The translations under genes were made by a program, and so were the position numbers. DNA of 64,000 bases from Calliopum simillimum (Eukaryota; Arthropoda; Insecta; Diptera; Lauxaniidae), in contig OX638371.1 in the NCBI GenBank assembly GCA_951812925.1, positions 38,166,101-38,230,100 of the forward strand, read 5' to 3'. Below, in pieces: positions 13,240 to 23,896 of the stretch (within the stretch, counting starts at the first letter, position 1; each line of letters begins with the position of its first letter). Below the pieces are notes generated by a model. It ran no database searches. It saw only the letters and a program-made list of their open reading frames with translations, and was not told the DNA's origin.

Positions 13240-14155
13240 TGGTATACGCCCGTTTCTCCGACTCCGTTTTTCCGACGGCATATTTTCCGAGCGACAAAAA
13301 TTCCGATCGCCAAAATTTCCGACTACATTTTTGCGATGACCAATCTTCCGTGTCCGTTTTTCCGATTCCATTTTTTCCAACCGGACATTTTTCCGATTTC
13401 ATTTTTTCCGACCGGACATTTTTTTGATTCCTTTTTTCCCAGATCATAACTAAATTATTATTATAATTATTAATTCTTTACTATTTATTTATTATGAATT
13501 ATTCACTTTTTATTTTTTTATTTTTGTACTTTTATTATTATATTTATATTAATTATAGTTATAATTGTTATGTCGCTTGTTTTTCATCACCATACATTTT
13601 CATGTCAAACTTCAAACCCTAAACTGTGGAACCAATTCAATGCTGCACTGGAAAATTCGCACAAGACGAACAACCTAAGTGAGGGGTGGCATAATAGATT
13701 TCGCATCGTCGTAGGAAAACATCACCCAGATCTATATTCCGCACTCATCGAGTTACAAAAAGAGCAGGCAGACACCGAAATAATGGTAACTGAACTGTCT
13801 CTTGGGCGAAAAGTAAAAGCAGCACCCAAACAAAAGTGGATCGACCTTCACAATAGACTGCAAAAAATTGCAGAGAATTATGAAATGTACAAAAGAAGAG
13901 GAGAGGAAATTCAGTATTTGCGTTCCATTGCTTCGAATCTGTCCATATAACATGTCACACAACTATTTCGACGACCAATAAAAACTCAGACATTAACACG
14001 TGTACCATAATCAATTGAAATTGTTAGCGGAAGTTGTCCTTTCGGAAAATTGGCAGTCGGAAAAATGGATTCGGATATGTATTTTTCGGAATTTCGGGCT
14101 GTCGAAATATTGGTTGATCGAAAAATTAGTTTCGGAGAACTAAGCGTGAATCGTC
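13240..14155 (+). mobile_element. Degenerate MULE (Mutator-like) element with inverted iterated ends
   Basis: A transposase fragment at 13,570-13,950 lies between two arrays of a short motif. The left side (13,250-13,440) repeats TTTTCCGA/TTTTTCCGAC at least eight times. The right side (14,035-14,150) carries the complement, TCGGAAAAAT and related words. The outermost words are comparable: GTTTCTCCGACTCC on the left, and TTCTCCGAAAC when the right end is read in reverse. Inverted arrays of short repeats around a MULE transposase resemble the FB/NOF foldback elements of Drosophila. The assignment is an inference from architecture. The middle (13,440-13,570) is AT-rich and uninformative. Confidence 0.6.
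13570..13950 (+). pseudogene. MULE-type transposase, C-terminal fragment
   Basis: This 126-aa frame is the C-terminal part of a Mutator-like (MULE) transposase of the type found with FLYWCH-domain proteins in insects. The signature is NNLSEGWHNRF, followed by VVGKHHPDLYSALIELQKEQ and a charged helical tail (GRKVKAAPKQKW ... IAENYEMYKRRGEEIQYL). In full-length relatives this segment follows the DDE core and the SWIM/zinc region, which are missing here. The first ~15 residues are AT-rich filler and the ATG is probably fortuitous. Full transposases are several hundred residues long, so this is a severe truncation. The fragment is intact within itself, which suggests a fairly young decay or a non-autonomous internal-deletion derivative. 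Confidence 0.65.
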
Positions 14156-15099
14156 ATTAGTACCAAAAGTGATCCAATTGTGTAGCTATGGTGTCAGTGC
14201 AATTTTATCATTACTGACTACGTACTGTTTGGCAGTTCGTTCACTGTGAAGAAGAGCAAACAAAAGTGTATCGGTTTAATGACTTGCGCCCACTTGGTGA
14301 TTTTCAATTCCAATCTTTAATCTGAAGAGTCTTCAGAGGGGAAAATGAAACATGAGCAGAGGTATAAAATAATAGACGCTTTCCAGCTGAAATTTTTCGA
14401 AATTTGCAGTTGGGTTCTCAGATTTTTATAAAAATTTACAGAGCTGTTCTAAGTGCTCACATCTGTAAGTGGAGATCTCTCATTATTAGTTTTGCGGATA
14501 ACATTTTTTATTGCAAGTTATGGGCATGGAACTTCAGAGTGTCAAAGTAGTGTTTTTGCAAAAAATCGATGCATTTTTTTTCTAAGTTCCGCCATTTTGT
14601 CAAAAATAATTTTTTTTAATTTTTGTTTTTGGATTCCTGTAGCATTTTAAATGTAGCATTTTAATCAACATTTAAATTTGAAAAACTTTCATTATGGCGG
14701 CCATTTTTTAAAAATCTTAAAAGTTGATTTTCGCGAAATAATATTTTTTTTTTTTTTTTGCAGTAAGGTAGATGAAATACAAAAGTTTTGTAGAAGACTT
14801 GTTTTGCGCTAAGTGACTGAGAAGTTTTTTTCTTAAAAGTCACGTTCCAATTTTTTAACTTTATTTTGTGCCCACTAGGTGGCCATAAAAAAATTTCAAA
14901 GTAGAACAATATAACTTCCATGGCTAAGAAAAGAACACAAAAGAACCAATATTTCCCACATAAATCATAAGAATATTGACGAAACGACGGCCATGTTTTG
15001 AAAAATCTTAAAAATTAATTTTCCATAAAAATTTTTTTTTTAAAAATTTTTTTTTTTTTCTTAAAATTTTTTTTCCAGAAATCTTATGACATTTAGATG
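14156..15099. other. AT-rich spacer with homopolymers
   Basis: Contains the words CCGCCATTTTGTC (~14,589) and GGCGGCCATTTTTT (~14,695) and long T runs. These are similar in style to the array at 20.2-20.7 kb but are not clearly tandem. No coding signal. Confidence 0.4.
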
Positions 15100-15365
15100 T
15101 CAATTTTGTATGGAAGCCCACCTAAGGGGTGGAAAAAGGTGGTAATATGTTTCGACGAAATATTGGATGAAAAAAAACTAACCTTTTTCCTTCTCACGGC
15201 AATGAGGAATATTTCTGATATTTTTATCAAATCTTTGAATTAGAGCCCCCTTAAGGGGTTGATAAAAGGGGGTAGTATGTTTGAAATAAATGTTGGAGAG
15301 AAAAAACTAATGGGAGTCAGTAAACATTTTTTCCCTCTCCCAGCAACGAGGAGTTTTGAATGCTG
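15100..15365 (-). repeat. Two units of the CCCCTTAGGGG repeat (shared with 61 kb)
   Basis: TCAATTTTGTATGGAAGCCC plus ACCTAAGGGGTGG (~15,107-15,133) and AGAGCCCCCTTAAGGGGTTG (~15,242) head two units. Each is followed by a 'gggtagtatgtttg...gttggagagaaaaa' segment. These are reverse complements of the CCCCTAAGGGGGCTCCCATA units at 61.3-61.7 kb, so the family is present twice in the window in opposite orientation. Non-coding. Confidence 0.65.
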
Positions 15366-15679
15366 TTTTACCCATTTTTTGCTATCACTATAACAATGAT
15401 ACCGTTGCAAGTAATTTTGTCTCCACGGTTTTCTTGGACTCTGATCTGAAAAGGTTCAATGCATCTCTCTAATTTTTTTTTTCAGATTTTTTTGAAGCGA
15501 AGGGCTTCACAAATTACAACAACAATGTAATTTTTTGGAAATCTTTTCTCAAGTATACAACTCTAATTGATTATCTACAGGACTAATTAAAATTGGTGAC
15601 GATCGGTGAAGCTGTTCCAAACCTATGGCATTTTGGAAAAATTTTTGTTGAAAATTTTTCCAGACTTTGAGTGACAATA
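15366..15679. other. Unique spacer
   Basis: No recognisable gene. The minus-strand frame at 15,549-15,761 crosses into the inverted repeat that follows and shows no domain. Confidence 0.4.
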
Positions 15680-16562
15680 ACTTACCTAATTCGGGCAAAC
15701 GGAATTCAGTGGTGCTAACCATTTCGCTGGATTGGTTCATCGCCTCATATAAAAAGTTCAAATCAAAATTATGTCACTGTGATGAAGGATGTATTAATTG
15801 GCAATGGAGTTGCTAATTTCTTTATCAATTTATCGGATACTTCTTAACTTTATCCTGAATTTTTACCGAATTTTCTTATGAGTACCGATAACTGAGCTAA
15901 GATTATCATAAGTCTGACTACAAGTAACAAGAAAGTGGATGCTGTAAGGATCTGTGGTGGTCCATGTTTTTAAGCCCATACCTCGGTGCAGCCTAAACAT
16001 GGTTTTCCGTTTTTATAGCAATTTATGATAAATCAGAAACTTCTTATTGCGAATATAATCGTTGTTTTTTTCTATCACGTCAGGACCCTGAATTATTCTT
16101 GCACAAATGTGCACGATTTTCAGTGCAAAGTTTTTAAGGCTTACTGTTTTGAGGTCTACTAAAAACTACATAACAAAAACAGCAAATAAGTCTTTCTAAT
16201 AACAATATTTTATTGTAAAAATTTCAAACCTTTGCAGAACAAGATCATATGACAAATGACAGTGTTATTCTAGATTTAGTGAATAAACCCATAAATGACT
16301 GAGCAAAAAACAAAATTTTAAGTAAGAAATTAACGTTAAAGTAAAAAAATATTCAAAAAATTGATTAAAAAGCTTGCAATTCATGAACTGGAAAATAAAT
16401 TTTTTATGAACAATCATTGGTTTATCAGAAGTTACTAAGAGATTCTTTATGAAAAACACCTTCTTCTAGACGAAATTTTGATTTGAACTCTTTGTATGGG
16501 GTGATAAACTAATCCAGCAAAACGGTTAGCACCACTGAATTCCCCAAATTAGTAGGTACAGT
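15680..16562. repeat. Inverted repeat with ~90-bp arms
   Basis: The arm at ~15,680-15,772 (with GTGGTGCTAACC and TTCAAATCAAAATTATG) is the reverse complement of ~16,474-16,560 (AAATTTTGATTTGAACTC ... GGTTAGCACCACTGAATTCC). About 700 bp of unique AT-rich DNA lies between the arms. The TTCTAGATTTAGTGAATAA word at ~16,267 resembles words at ~48,990 and ~49,066 inside the 47.8-kb element. Probably a degraded non-autonomous DNA transposon; the ends are not resolved. Confidence 0.55.
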
Positions 16563-18434
16563 GTTATCAAAGGGGGCTTAAAACCGGTTTATTCGCAAGA
16601 AGGAGTTGTTTTGATTCACTTTTTCATCTAATCCCAAACAGGACAAGTTAACAAACAAAACCCCATCGAAAATTTTCAGTGCAAAGATATTAAGGTTGAT
16701 TTAATATTAGTAATTTAGACACACAAAGAAAAAAGAAGCTTCAGGAAGGTTCATTTGCAATAAGGAACTGCTCTGACAATATTTTAATATTTACTACTCT
16801 GGAAAAATTACGAACAAGACCTCATAAAAAAATTTTATTTCCAGAGACTTCTATACCTACTATAATACTATAAGTAGTTCAAACATGTCTCGAAAAAAAG
16901 ACCTTTAAACCGGTATATTTGCAAAAGGGAGAAGTCGGGATTTAAATTTTCATATTTTCCAATTCAGGAGAAGTGAACGAACAAAACCTCATCAAAAAAC
17001 TTCAGTGACCCTAGTTTGAGGTTGTCCCTGCCTTTCCGGGAGGTGTATGTGTTCATCAGTTCTACATTATTTAATTCTCGTTGCTTGGTTAGGTAAAAAA
17101 TGGCTTATTACATTATCCTTAGCGATGTTTAATGATAACGGATGATTTATTTAGAGGTACACTTTTTCAAAAAACAATAAGAGATAAAAACTCAAACTAT
17201 ATCGGTTATGACGAGATTAAAGCAAACTTTCGTAGCTGGTTTATCCATGTAGACTTTTGACCTAATGCAAAAACTCTAGAAAAAAGCTTTCTCGCTGAAT
17301 TAAATGACATAATTAACAAGAACTAATTAAACAAAGTAGTTTTATTAAAAAATGGCGACTTCCCTCATATCTCAATGAGCCTAATATGTATCACTCTTAC
17401 TGAACCAGAATAAATGCGCGTAATTTTTTCAAACTTAAGTTTACAAAGAAAACAACGAAGTGCTACTAAATGTTAAATTTAATGGAAAATTTTACATAAA
17501 AATGGTAATGTGCACCATCATTAAAATGCAACAATAAAAAATAAAATAAATAAATAAAAGAAAAATGGAAAACTTTACAGTTTTTAACAATAAGAAAGCA
17601 GCAATGGAAAATCAACGAGAGTACCAGTACAAAAAATTACAACACTAAGCAAGAAAAAAATTAGAAACCACAAGAACAATAAATGCATTAACATTACCGC
17701 AATGCAACATTGAAACCGCATAGAAAACCCACAGCATAATGCGCTGACAACTGATTAAATATCCAAACCCCAAAATGGGGGTGCAACAACCCCATAAAGA
17801 CACAAAATTGTGAACGTTTTGCCCATAACCATAACGACACAACAACCAAGCGTTGCTAGCAAATAAATGGGTGTAATGGAGAAAGGGTACAGCTATACAA
17901 TTTCAGCTGTTCAGCATTTCAGAGCATAATGAATGAATGAATGAATGACACTGGCTGAGATAAAAGATAATGAAGCAGCTGAAAATTTAAATATGAAAAG
18001 AATCCTTCAGAAACAGAAATGCAAGCAAATGGCTGCGAGGAATTTTATGTGCCAAGTGTACGGGGTTGTCAGTTGTTGAAACGGAATAGTACCCCAGCAG
18101 TATGTGTATGTGATGATGCTTGAAATAGTAGTGGAAGTGGAAATGAATATAATGAACAAGTTTTGTGTTCATTACATTAAGTTGAGATGAACATCATAGA
18201 AAAAAAAAATATTTTGTATTTTCAGAGCATACTAAGAATAATCAGTTGGATTAAAAGTTATATAATACTTAATAGAATTAAATGGCAACGAGCACTTGAA
18301 TTTGTAATATAATCCATTCGTTGAATTTATTACATGCAGAAAATTTCAATTAAAATGACATTTCAATTATGAAATAAGTGTTAATTTTCAAATTTTTTTG
18401 AAATAAAATGTTTTGGTTTACAAGCCTTATGACT
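16563..18434. other. Unique DNA, no gene recognised
   Basis: Short minus-strand frames at 17,645-17,845 and 17,987-18,172 have no domain. The 17,560-18,180 stretch has balanced composition and a short GAAT-type microsatellite (~17,928-17,946). It may be old host DNA. Confidence 0.45.
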
Positions 18435-19019
18435 TGCGCCGCACAGTGGTCTATAAGAGAGTGCTACCCGGACATAAGTCTGAAAATTTATGTGTTCAAA
18501 GTAACAAAAATTTTAAAGTATAATATCTAGTTAATACTTATATTCCAATTACCAAAATACCAAGAAATAATACCATCTCCGAGTTTTAACGTCTTGAACT
18601 TGATGAATTCGGAAAATGTAAATTTCTTCCGAAAATCTTTTAATAAATGTTAAAGTATAAATGAGTAACTTACAGCAGATATAACTTGATCTACTTTCTG
18701 AAGACTTACATACTAAAATATTAGATTTTTTAATATAGAAAGCATATCTGGATGATCAAATAAAAAATATAATTTTACTTCCCAAATTTGCGAATTTTGC
18801 ACTTTGTGGATTATAACTTAAAAGTTTTATGGAGTTGCAACGGCTCGCTATTTAAGTGTGTGACATAAGGTTTTCTCAAGGTTTCATGCAAATATCAGTC
18901 ACCCCGTTCACACTACATTTTGGACTACGCTGAGTTTTTCTTCAGCAACTTTTCTGTATTCTTACTACGCTCCAGTTTCGTAAAACTAATAAGAGCGACA
19001 CTGTTTGACGTAGAAAAAT

Positions 19020-19460
19020 AAAATTCAATATCTGAGATAGTATTATTAGCATCTAGCCATTTTTTAAAAATAGGCATGGTCGGGTCAAGGACACGGCAAC
19101 AACAACAACAAGAAATATAACAATAGCATTTAATTTCTAAAATACAATTAGTACCATAAACCTACTCATTTAAATTGAGCGCAATCGGTCCAAGGACACA
19201 TTCACCTCCAATGTAGCCCAAAATTTGAAATCGCCATAACGTCGGAAACATTTCAATTCCATCCATAATATTTGATATCTGAAAAACAATTATTCACATA
19301 GAGTTACTTATTGAAAATGGGCGTGATTCAATAGAGAATATGCCCACCATCCATATAGCCTGAAAATTTAAATCGCCATAACTTCGGGAATATTTGAAAT
19401 ACAACAATAATATTTGATATCTGAGATAAAAAAGTCGAAATTTTTACGTAAATATATGAT
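19020..19460. repeat. Degenerate ~150-bp tandem repeats inside the hAT-like element
   Basis: Units carry 'AATATCTGAGATA', 'aaaaatgggc-tg', 'CCATATAGCCTGAAAATTTA' and 'AAATCGCCATAAC' blocks, at roughly 19,030-19,200, 19,200-19,370 and 19,370-19,440. The same AATATCTGAGATA and CATTCCATATAGC blocks resume at about 20,087-20,170, beyond the nested segment. This shows that the intervening ~620 bp were inserted into the array. Confidence 0.55.
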
Positions 19461-19464
19461 AATA

Positions 19465-20080
19465 TGCCTTCATTCACGGTGCTTCTTAGGCACTGGATTA
19501 GTCAGAGATGGTTATTGCCCGAGCACTTAAATAGAGAAGCCCTACCCGAATAAATTATCCGAATAGGGATTCCCACAGAAACCACCAGTACAACGACCAT
19601 CCCTGGGTGCGCCAATCATCGCCCCTTCGTGGTATAATACCCATCCCTTAACAGATGAAAGTTGCATATCTGCATACAACTTTCCTCTCTGGTGAGAGTT
19701 GAAGCCTTTCTAATGCTTCCGTCGTTCTCTGGGTCACGACACCCGGTTGTTTGCAACTCCACATTCGAGCCTTGTATAAAGCAACTGATCCACCGGGCAA
19801 GTGTTGCAAAATTAACAAATGCCAAGCCAATCAAGCGCTCTAACAGCTCTCCCCGCGTTTTGGGTAGCAACCACAGCCACCACGATGCTCCTATAAAGGG
19901 GCCAACTCAAACTGACAGCCTGGGCAGGACTAATCACCCATGCTACCAGAAATTAAAAGTAAATGGAAATAAAATTCCATGGAAGTTAGGACTCCGGTTG
20001 ATCCTCGTAGCTTGGACAAGCCAGACTACTACAGTTTTTTGTTAACAGATCACAGAGGGACTGCTAGCCCTTTACCGTAG
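19465..20080. mobile_element. GC-richer unclassified insertion
   Basis: This ~620-bp block is visibly less AT-rich than everything around it and interrupts the ~150-bp array. Open frames exist on both strands: 127 aa on plus (19,662-20,045), and 84 and 60 aa on minus. This is expected from GC-richer, stop-poor sequence and does not identify a gene. None shows a domain I recognise. The composition and sharp edges suggest a piece of a retrotransposon (perhaps 5' untranslated or gag-proximal), but I cannot name the family. Confidence 0.4.
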
Positions 20081-20159
20081 GTCAATAATATCTGAGATAC
20101 AATCGGTATCATCTACTTAACTCCTAACTAAAAATTCACACTTGATCAAAGACTCGCCT

Positions 20160-20660
20160 ACATTCCATATAGCAGAGAATTGTCCGCCAAATTGTTTTCG
20201 AAAAATTTTATTCAAAAACCTCCATAGCCACAAATTTGACGTGATTCATTCATTCTTTAAGAAAATTGTCCGATATTTTGAATACACCACTATGTTTTGA
20301 AAAAGTTTATACTGAATTCGGAATCAGCGACTTCAAAAAGCTTAAATTTTGTCGTGATATAGCTATTTTTTGAGAAAATCGTCCGTCATTTTGTTTTCAA
20401 AAAAATTGATTTCGAATTTTGAATTAGCAATATCAAAAACTCCCGTTGCAATATTTTTTTTTTGTGATACATTCATAATTTTTAAGAAAATTGTTCACCA
20501 CTTCGGATCCGCCATTTTGTTTTCAAAAAAGTTGATTTTAAATTCGGGTTAACGACATAATCACTTTTTGAGAAAATTGTCTGCTATTTTGAAGCCGCCA
20601 TTTTGATTTTTAAAAAATGGTTTTCAGATTTAAGTTCTACGACCTCAAAAACATTGAATC
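20160..20660. repeat. Tandem array of ~100-bp units (CCGCCATTTTG type)
   Basis: About four to five units are visible. Each has 'gagaaaattgtcc', then 'gccattttgttttcaaaaaa', then 'ttgat-tt-aattcgg' followed by 'cgacttcaaaaa'. Clear starts are at ~20,262, ~20,369, ~20,478 and ~20,570. The array lies just inside the right end of the hAT-like element and is non-coding. Confidence 0.65.
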
Positions 20661-20829
20661 TGATACTTTGTTTTATTAAAAATAGCCAGGAAAGACTTAT
20701 GACCGGCTAGAATATCATTCTAGACCACTGTACGCCGTGCAGATTCAATATGGAAAAGCCCTATTTTTAACATCTATTTGGTGATTTCCAATCAAAACTT
20801 TATGTTTCTAAGTATTAATAAAAAGTAAT

Positions 20830-21640
20830 AAAATTTGTCTGAAGAGTTTACGAAGCCTATGGATTGCATTGCGATCTAAGAGATTTTTTAAAAGAGTCTT
20901 TTCCTACCAGAACAGTTCTAGACTATTTATAAAACTTGTCACTGCTCTGAGATTAATATTATACAAGACTTTGAGATCTAAAACTCTGGCACCTATGTGC
21001 TTAATTTTGCATCTCACCACACAGTCTAAATAATAACACGTGCTCTACTCTTTTCAAGTCCTCTTCACAAGTCGTTCTACAGAAATCGTTGTTTACCAAA
21101 CCAATCTTCTTTGGGTGGTAATTAAGTCTATAGTGACCTGATAGTTTTTTCAGTAAAGGTTCTTATATCTTTTCTGCTGTGCTTTAAAATAGCTTTTACC
21201 TTAACATGTTCCGGAACTATTAGCCTTTTGACTGCCGTTCCCAGTAGTTGACAAAACTAATTTCCTCCCATTCCCGAAATAAGTGGTTTTTAAGTCGTTG
21301 TTCACAAAACTGATCTGGGCCTATGAAAGTACTGAGTACTCCTCTGTTGGCAAAAAAATATGCCTTTTCATTGATTTTTAGATTGAAGTCACATCATTCC
21401 TCCTGGATAAGGCTTGGAGAGATTCAAAACTCTCTCGATCTTGCTTTGAGTATATTGGAAAAGCCATTAAAGATTTCAAAATCGCTTGATTGTCCGAGAA
21501 AGTGCAAATGTCGGTGCCAGAACTTTGCTGAACTTCAATTTGTGATTTTGTATCATGAAAACCAAATGAACTCGGACACCTCTGATATTTGACTGTAAAA
21601 AAACGAAAGGTGAAAATCCACAGTTCCAATAAAAGTGGAA
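20830..21640 (-). pseudogene. LINE fragment: RNase H and C-terminal region (I/LOA-like), copy 1
   Basis: Reading the minus strand, pieces of a non-LTR retrotransposon RNase H appear: CTFSDNQAILKSLMAFPIYS, then RESFESLQALSRRNDV. Next comes a region with the words FANRGVLSTFIGPDQFC, then the C-terminal motif LNYHPKKIGLVNNDFCR ... CEED ... VEHVLL, and near the end INSLELFW. Frames shift and stops interrupt throughout, so it is a dead 5'-truncated copy. Its end and that of copy 4 (32.7-33.9 kb) share the CEED/CLED and NSLELF / DSLELF words, so they belong to one family. A short TAATA-rich tail follows at ~20,815-20,830. The family as a whole encodes endonuclease, RT and RNase H for target-primed reverse transcription; only the RNase H end is preserved here. 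Confidence 0.6.
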
Positions 21641-21659
21641 AAATTTTGCATTTCGCGGT

Positions 21660-22610
21660 CTCCACTGAAAAAAGTTATAAATTTATGAACAAAGCTCGTG
21701 AGAATTGCAAATGAAAGTATGCATTGTAATATCTGGGTCTATTTCCATCAAATACATGGAAACACATTTGAATTAGCAATTTCGAAACATTGAAAGATGT
21801 TTCTTTCAACATTCAACTTTGACAAATTCCAAGAATATTATGCCGGAAAACAAACACTGAACATCTATCTAAATGGGATTTATGTAGACATCATCTATGT
21901 TTCGTTAATTTTATAATGACACAACACAAACACAACAACATCAAAGTGCTAAACGCGAGCAATTTTAAGGCGCAATATTTAATAATTTAATTTAATTAAC
22001 TCAATGTAATGGAATATAAACGTGTTGAATTAATAAAAGAGCAAAACGTTTCAAAGATTACAAAATTAAATAAAGTTTTAAAGAGCACAAACATTTTATT
22101 TGAATATCTGATCTTATTTAAAAATAGCATGTAATGATATGCAAAGTTTTTTTTGTTTAATATTGCTTACTTTAAATTTTTACCTACGAGTACACATCAA
22201 TGAAACTTATTCCTTTTTCATTTTTTTGTTATATCTCTTTCAATTGCCACAAATATTTTAATGTTTTTTTAAATACCTCAAGCTATACGCAATGTAACTG
22301 ACCTTTAATGAAACATTAATTTTGGTTGTGCTCTTAACATGGAGTGGTGGAATGTCGCGGTAACGTTACATTTAATTACTAAAATTAAGTACTTAATTTG
22401 TTAAATTTTTAAACAGCTCATCGCTATTACACTAATTAAATGGGAGAAATTAGTAAACATTTTCTTGACCCAGTTGAAAATTATATTCGCTTCAATATAT
22501 TTTGAGCATAATTCATCAAACAGCAATTCCAAACTTATAAGATTTGACTTGACCCTCCCGGATTTCACTGACATTTTGTCTGTGGCCAAAACCAATTAAA
22601 ATGGTAAAAA
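21660..22610. other. Unique AT-rich DNA, no gene recognised
   Basis: No domain or repeat is apparent. A frame at 22,401-22,595 on minus is short and AT-biased. Confidence 0.45.
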
Positions 22611-22830
22611 CTAAGTAGGGGAATGTCGTCAAGGTTGGGCCGCTGTCAGGATTGGGCCACTGCTATTTCTCGTATATGAAACGAGCTGCCATCTGTGTTA
22701 TAGCGTCAAATTATTGTTTTCGATGCCAGAAAACTTTTTTAAGCATTGCTTGTCACCGGGATTGTCAGTAAAAATTTTTGTGTCTTCGTGTTATAGCAGT
22801 GAAAAATGACTCAGAACTTGGAAAAGAACA

Positions 22831-22844
22831 ATGCCACCGAAAAA
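22831..22844 (+). other. Possible first exon (ATG plus donor) of the pogo-like gene
   Basis: An ATG at 22,831 starts the peptide MPPK, and reading breaks at AAAA|GTAAGT, a good 5' splice site (GT at 22,845). Without splicing the frame stops at once. An intron after a very short first coding exon would explain this, but no matching acceptor or downstream exon can be proven. Weak evidence. Confidence 0.25.
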
Positions 22845-23087
22845 GTAAGTATATACTTATATCCATTAAGGGGTGAACCATTATCAAGTTCCCAAAAGAA
22901 AAATTCGATTCCCTAACCTGTTCACATGTAGTCAGGGTTGGGCCACTCATGTAGTCAGGGTTGGGCCACATCAATTTTTATTTAGAATCAGTAAAATAAG
23001 CTCACTGAATCGGTTTTTCGGAATACAGAACATTAACATTACCGTTTTGGATACCCCCAGAGTTGACACGGAAAAGTAGCGAGTTCT

Positions 23088-23455
23088 TTGGGCAAGCACG
23101 AGAAAGCAAAGAGTGAAACGCATGAGGAACTATCGACTTCTTCTCAGAGTTCGACATCTTCGTCGCATGAGTCCACCCTTTCTACTATTTTGTCATTTGT
23201 CGGGCCTCTGCAAGTGGCCGCGCCAACAGTGAAATCTAATCGGGGGCGCCGTCAGATGAAAAGCACGTTCTTAACCTCCCCAGAGAACTGCGAAGAGTTA
23301 CGTAAATAGCAACAGACGCGTGATGCTTCGAAAACGCCTAAAAAAGTCTGAATCGAAATAATTCAATCGCATGCATTGAATGCAAGCGAGACTTGTACTT
23401 GAAGTGCGTCAATCTCACAAAAAGCTACTATGTATGCCCAAATTGCGATTCAGAT
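23088..23455 (+). pseudogene. Pogo-like transposase C-terminal remnant
   Basis: The frame at 23,088-23,309 encodes a Ser-rich linker (THEELSTSSQSSTSSSHES) followed by a basic KSNRGRRQMKSTFLTSPENC block. This style is typical of the C-terminal tail of insect pogo/Tigger-type transposases, where a linker and a 'K-R-G-R ... ST-LTS-PE' box follow the DDE domain. After a stop, another frame gives CIECKRDLYLKCVNLT and YYVCPNCDSD (about 23,372-23,453), a Cys cluster (CxxC ... C ... CxxC) often found at the very end of such proteins. The catalytic DDE region is absent. The upstream frame ending at 23,079 (ITVLDTPRVDTEK) may be a further scrap. Confidence 0.5.
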
Positions 23456-23549
23456 TAATGTTATTATGGAGATTTCTCATCGGAATTTTGTATAATCGAA
23501 TAAAAAACAATAAAAAGTTTCATACATATTCATTACGCGCTATTTTAGT

Positions 23550-23726
23550 ACATATTTCATCGATATTTGGTGGTGGTGTGGAGACAGCGACGTGGAAGAG
23601 GATAGTCAACATTATCTTTGCCAGGATATGCGAGAACTTATGGAGATGGACCCCGTTAAGATCCTGAAATACATCAAGGCATCAAAATGGGAACAGAGAA
23701 CACGAATAGTAGCCAACAACCAATGA
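23550..23726 (+). other. Short open reading stretch, unknown
   Basis: One frame stays open to a TGA at 23,724 and encodes an acidic, helix-like tail: GDSDVEEDSQHYLCQDM, then ELMEMDPVKILKYIKASKW. Composition is more protein-like than its surroundings. It lies between the pogo-like Cys cluster and the LINE tail. I do not recognise a family. It may be more of the same transposon, or a processed remnant. Confidence 0.3.
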
Positions 23727-23799
23727 ATAAGCTTCAATAAGATTGTATAAATATACTGAATTAAAATAATTGAATATGTATCAAAGAACTATGTACCGT

Positions 23800-23896
23800 A
23801 TTAAAGAGGGATCACAATGGACCAGCAGAATGGTCTAAGTGGAAGTTGGCTTGTATACATGCCAACGATGCCCTCGCAACCTAACCTAACCTAACC
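23800..23896 (+). mobile_element. LINE 3' end with (CCTAA)n tail
   Basis: A 'caatggacc...ggtctaag' segment leads into ACCTAACCTAACCTAACC at ~23,880-23,896, abutting the inverted GTCAGGG motif of the pogo-like element. Short CCTAA tails of this kind occur at 3' ends of some insect non-LTR retrotransposons, so I read this as a tiny 5'-truncated copy. It is too short to count as telomeric repeat. Confidence 0.4.

Larger units (their letters stand above)
18443..20730. mobile_element. hAT-like non-autonomous element
   Basis: The left end ACAGTGGTCTATAAG (from 18,443) and the right end (complement ACAGTGGTCTAGAAT, ending at 20,730) form a ~12-bp TIR. A second inverted match, CATAAGTCT, lies 30-40 bp inside each end. 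The flanking octamers are TGCGCCGC (18,435-18,442) and TACGCCGT (20,731-20,738), matching at 6 of 8 positions with both differences being transitions. CAGTGG-type ends and 8-bp duplications are typical of hAT transposons. No hAT transposase is encoded. Inside are two tandem arrays and a GC-richer nested segment, listed separately. Confidence 0.55.

Noticed and set aside
13174..13447. Overlapping ORFs on both strands over the TTTTCCGA array
   Set aside because: Caused by the short repeat. The frames have no homology; the real coding scrap is at 13,570-13,950.
19616..20045. 127-aa and 84-aa ORFs on opposite strands
   Set aside because: Both strands are open because the insert is GC-richer. Neither shows a domain, so I list the block as an unclassified insertion only.
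23880..23896. Telomeric repeat
   Set aside because: Only three CCTAA units next to a LINE-like 3' end. A retrotransposon tail is a better explanation.
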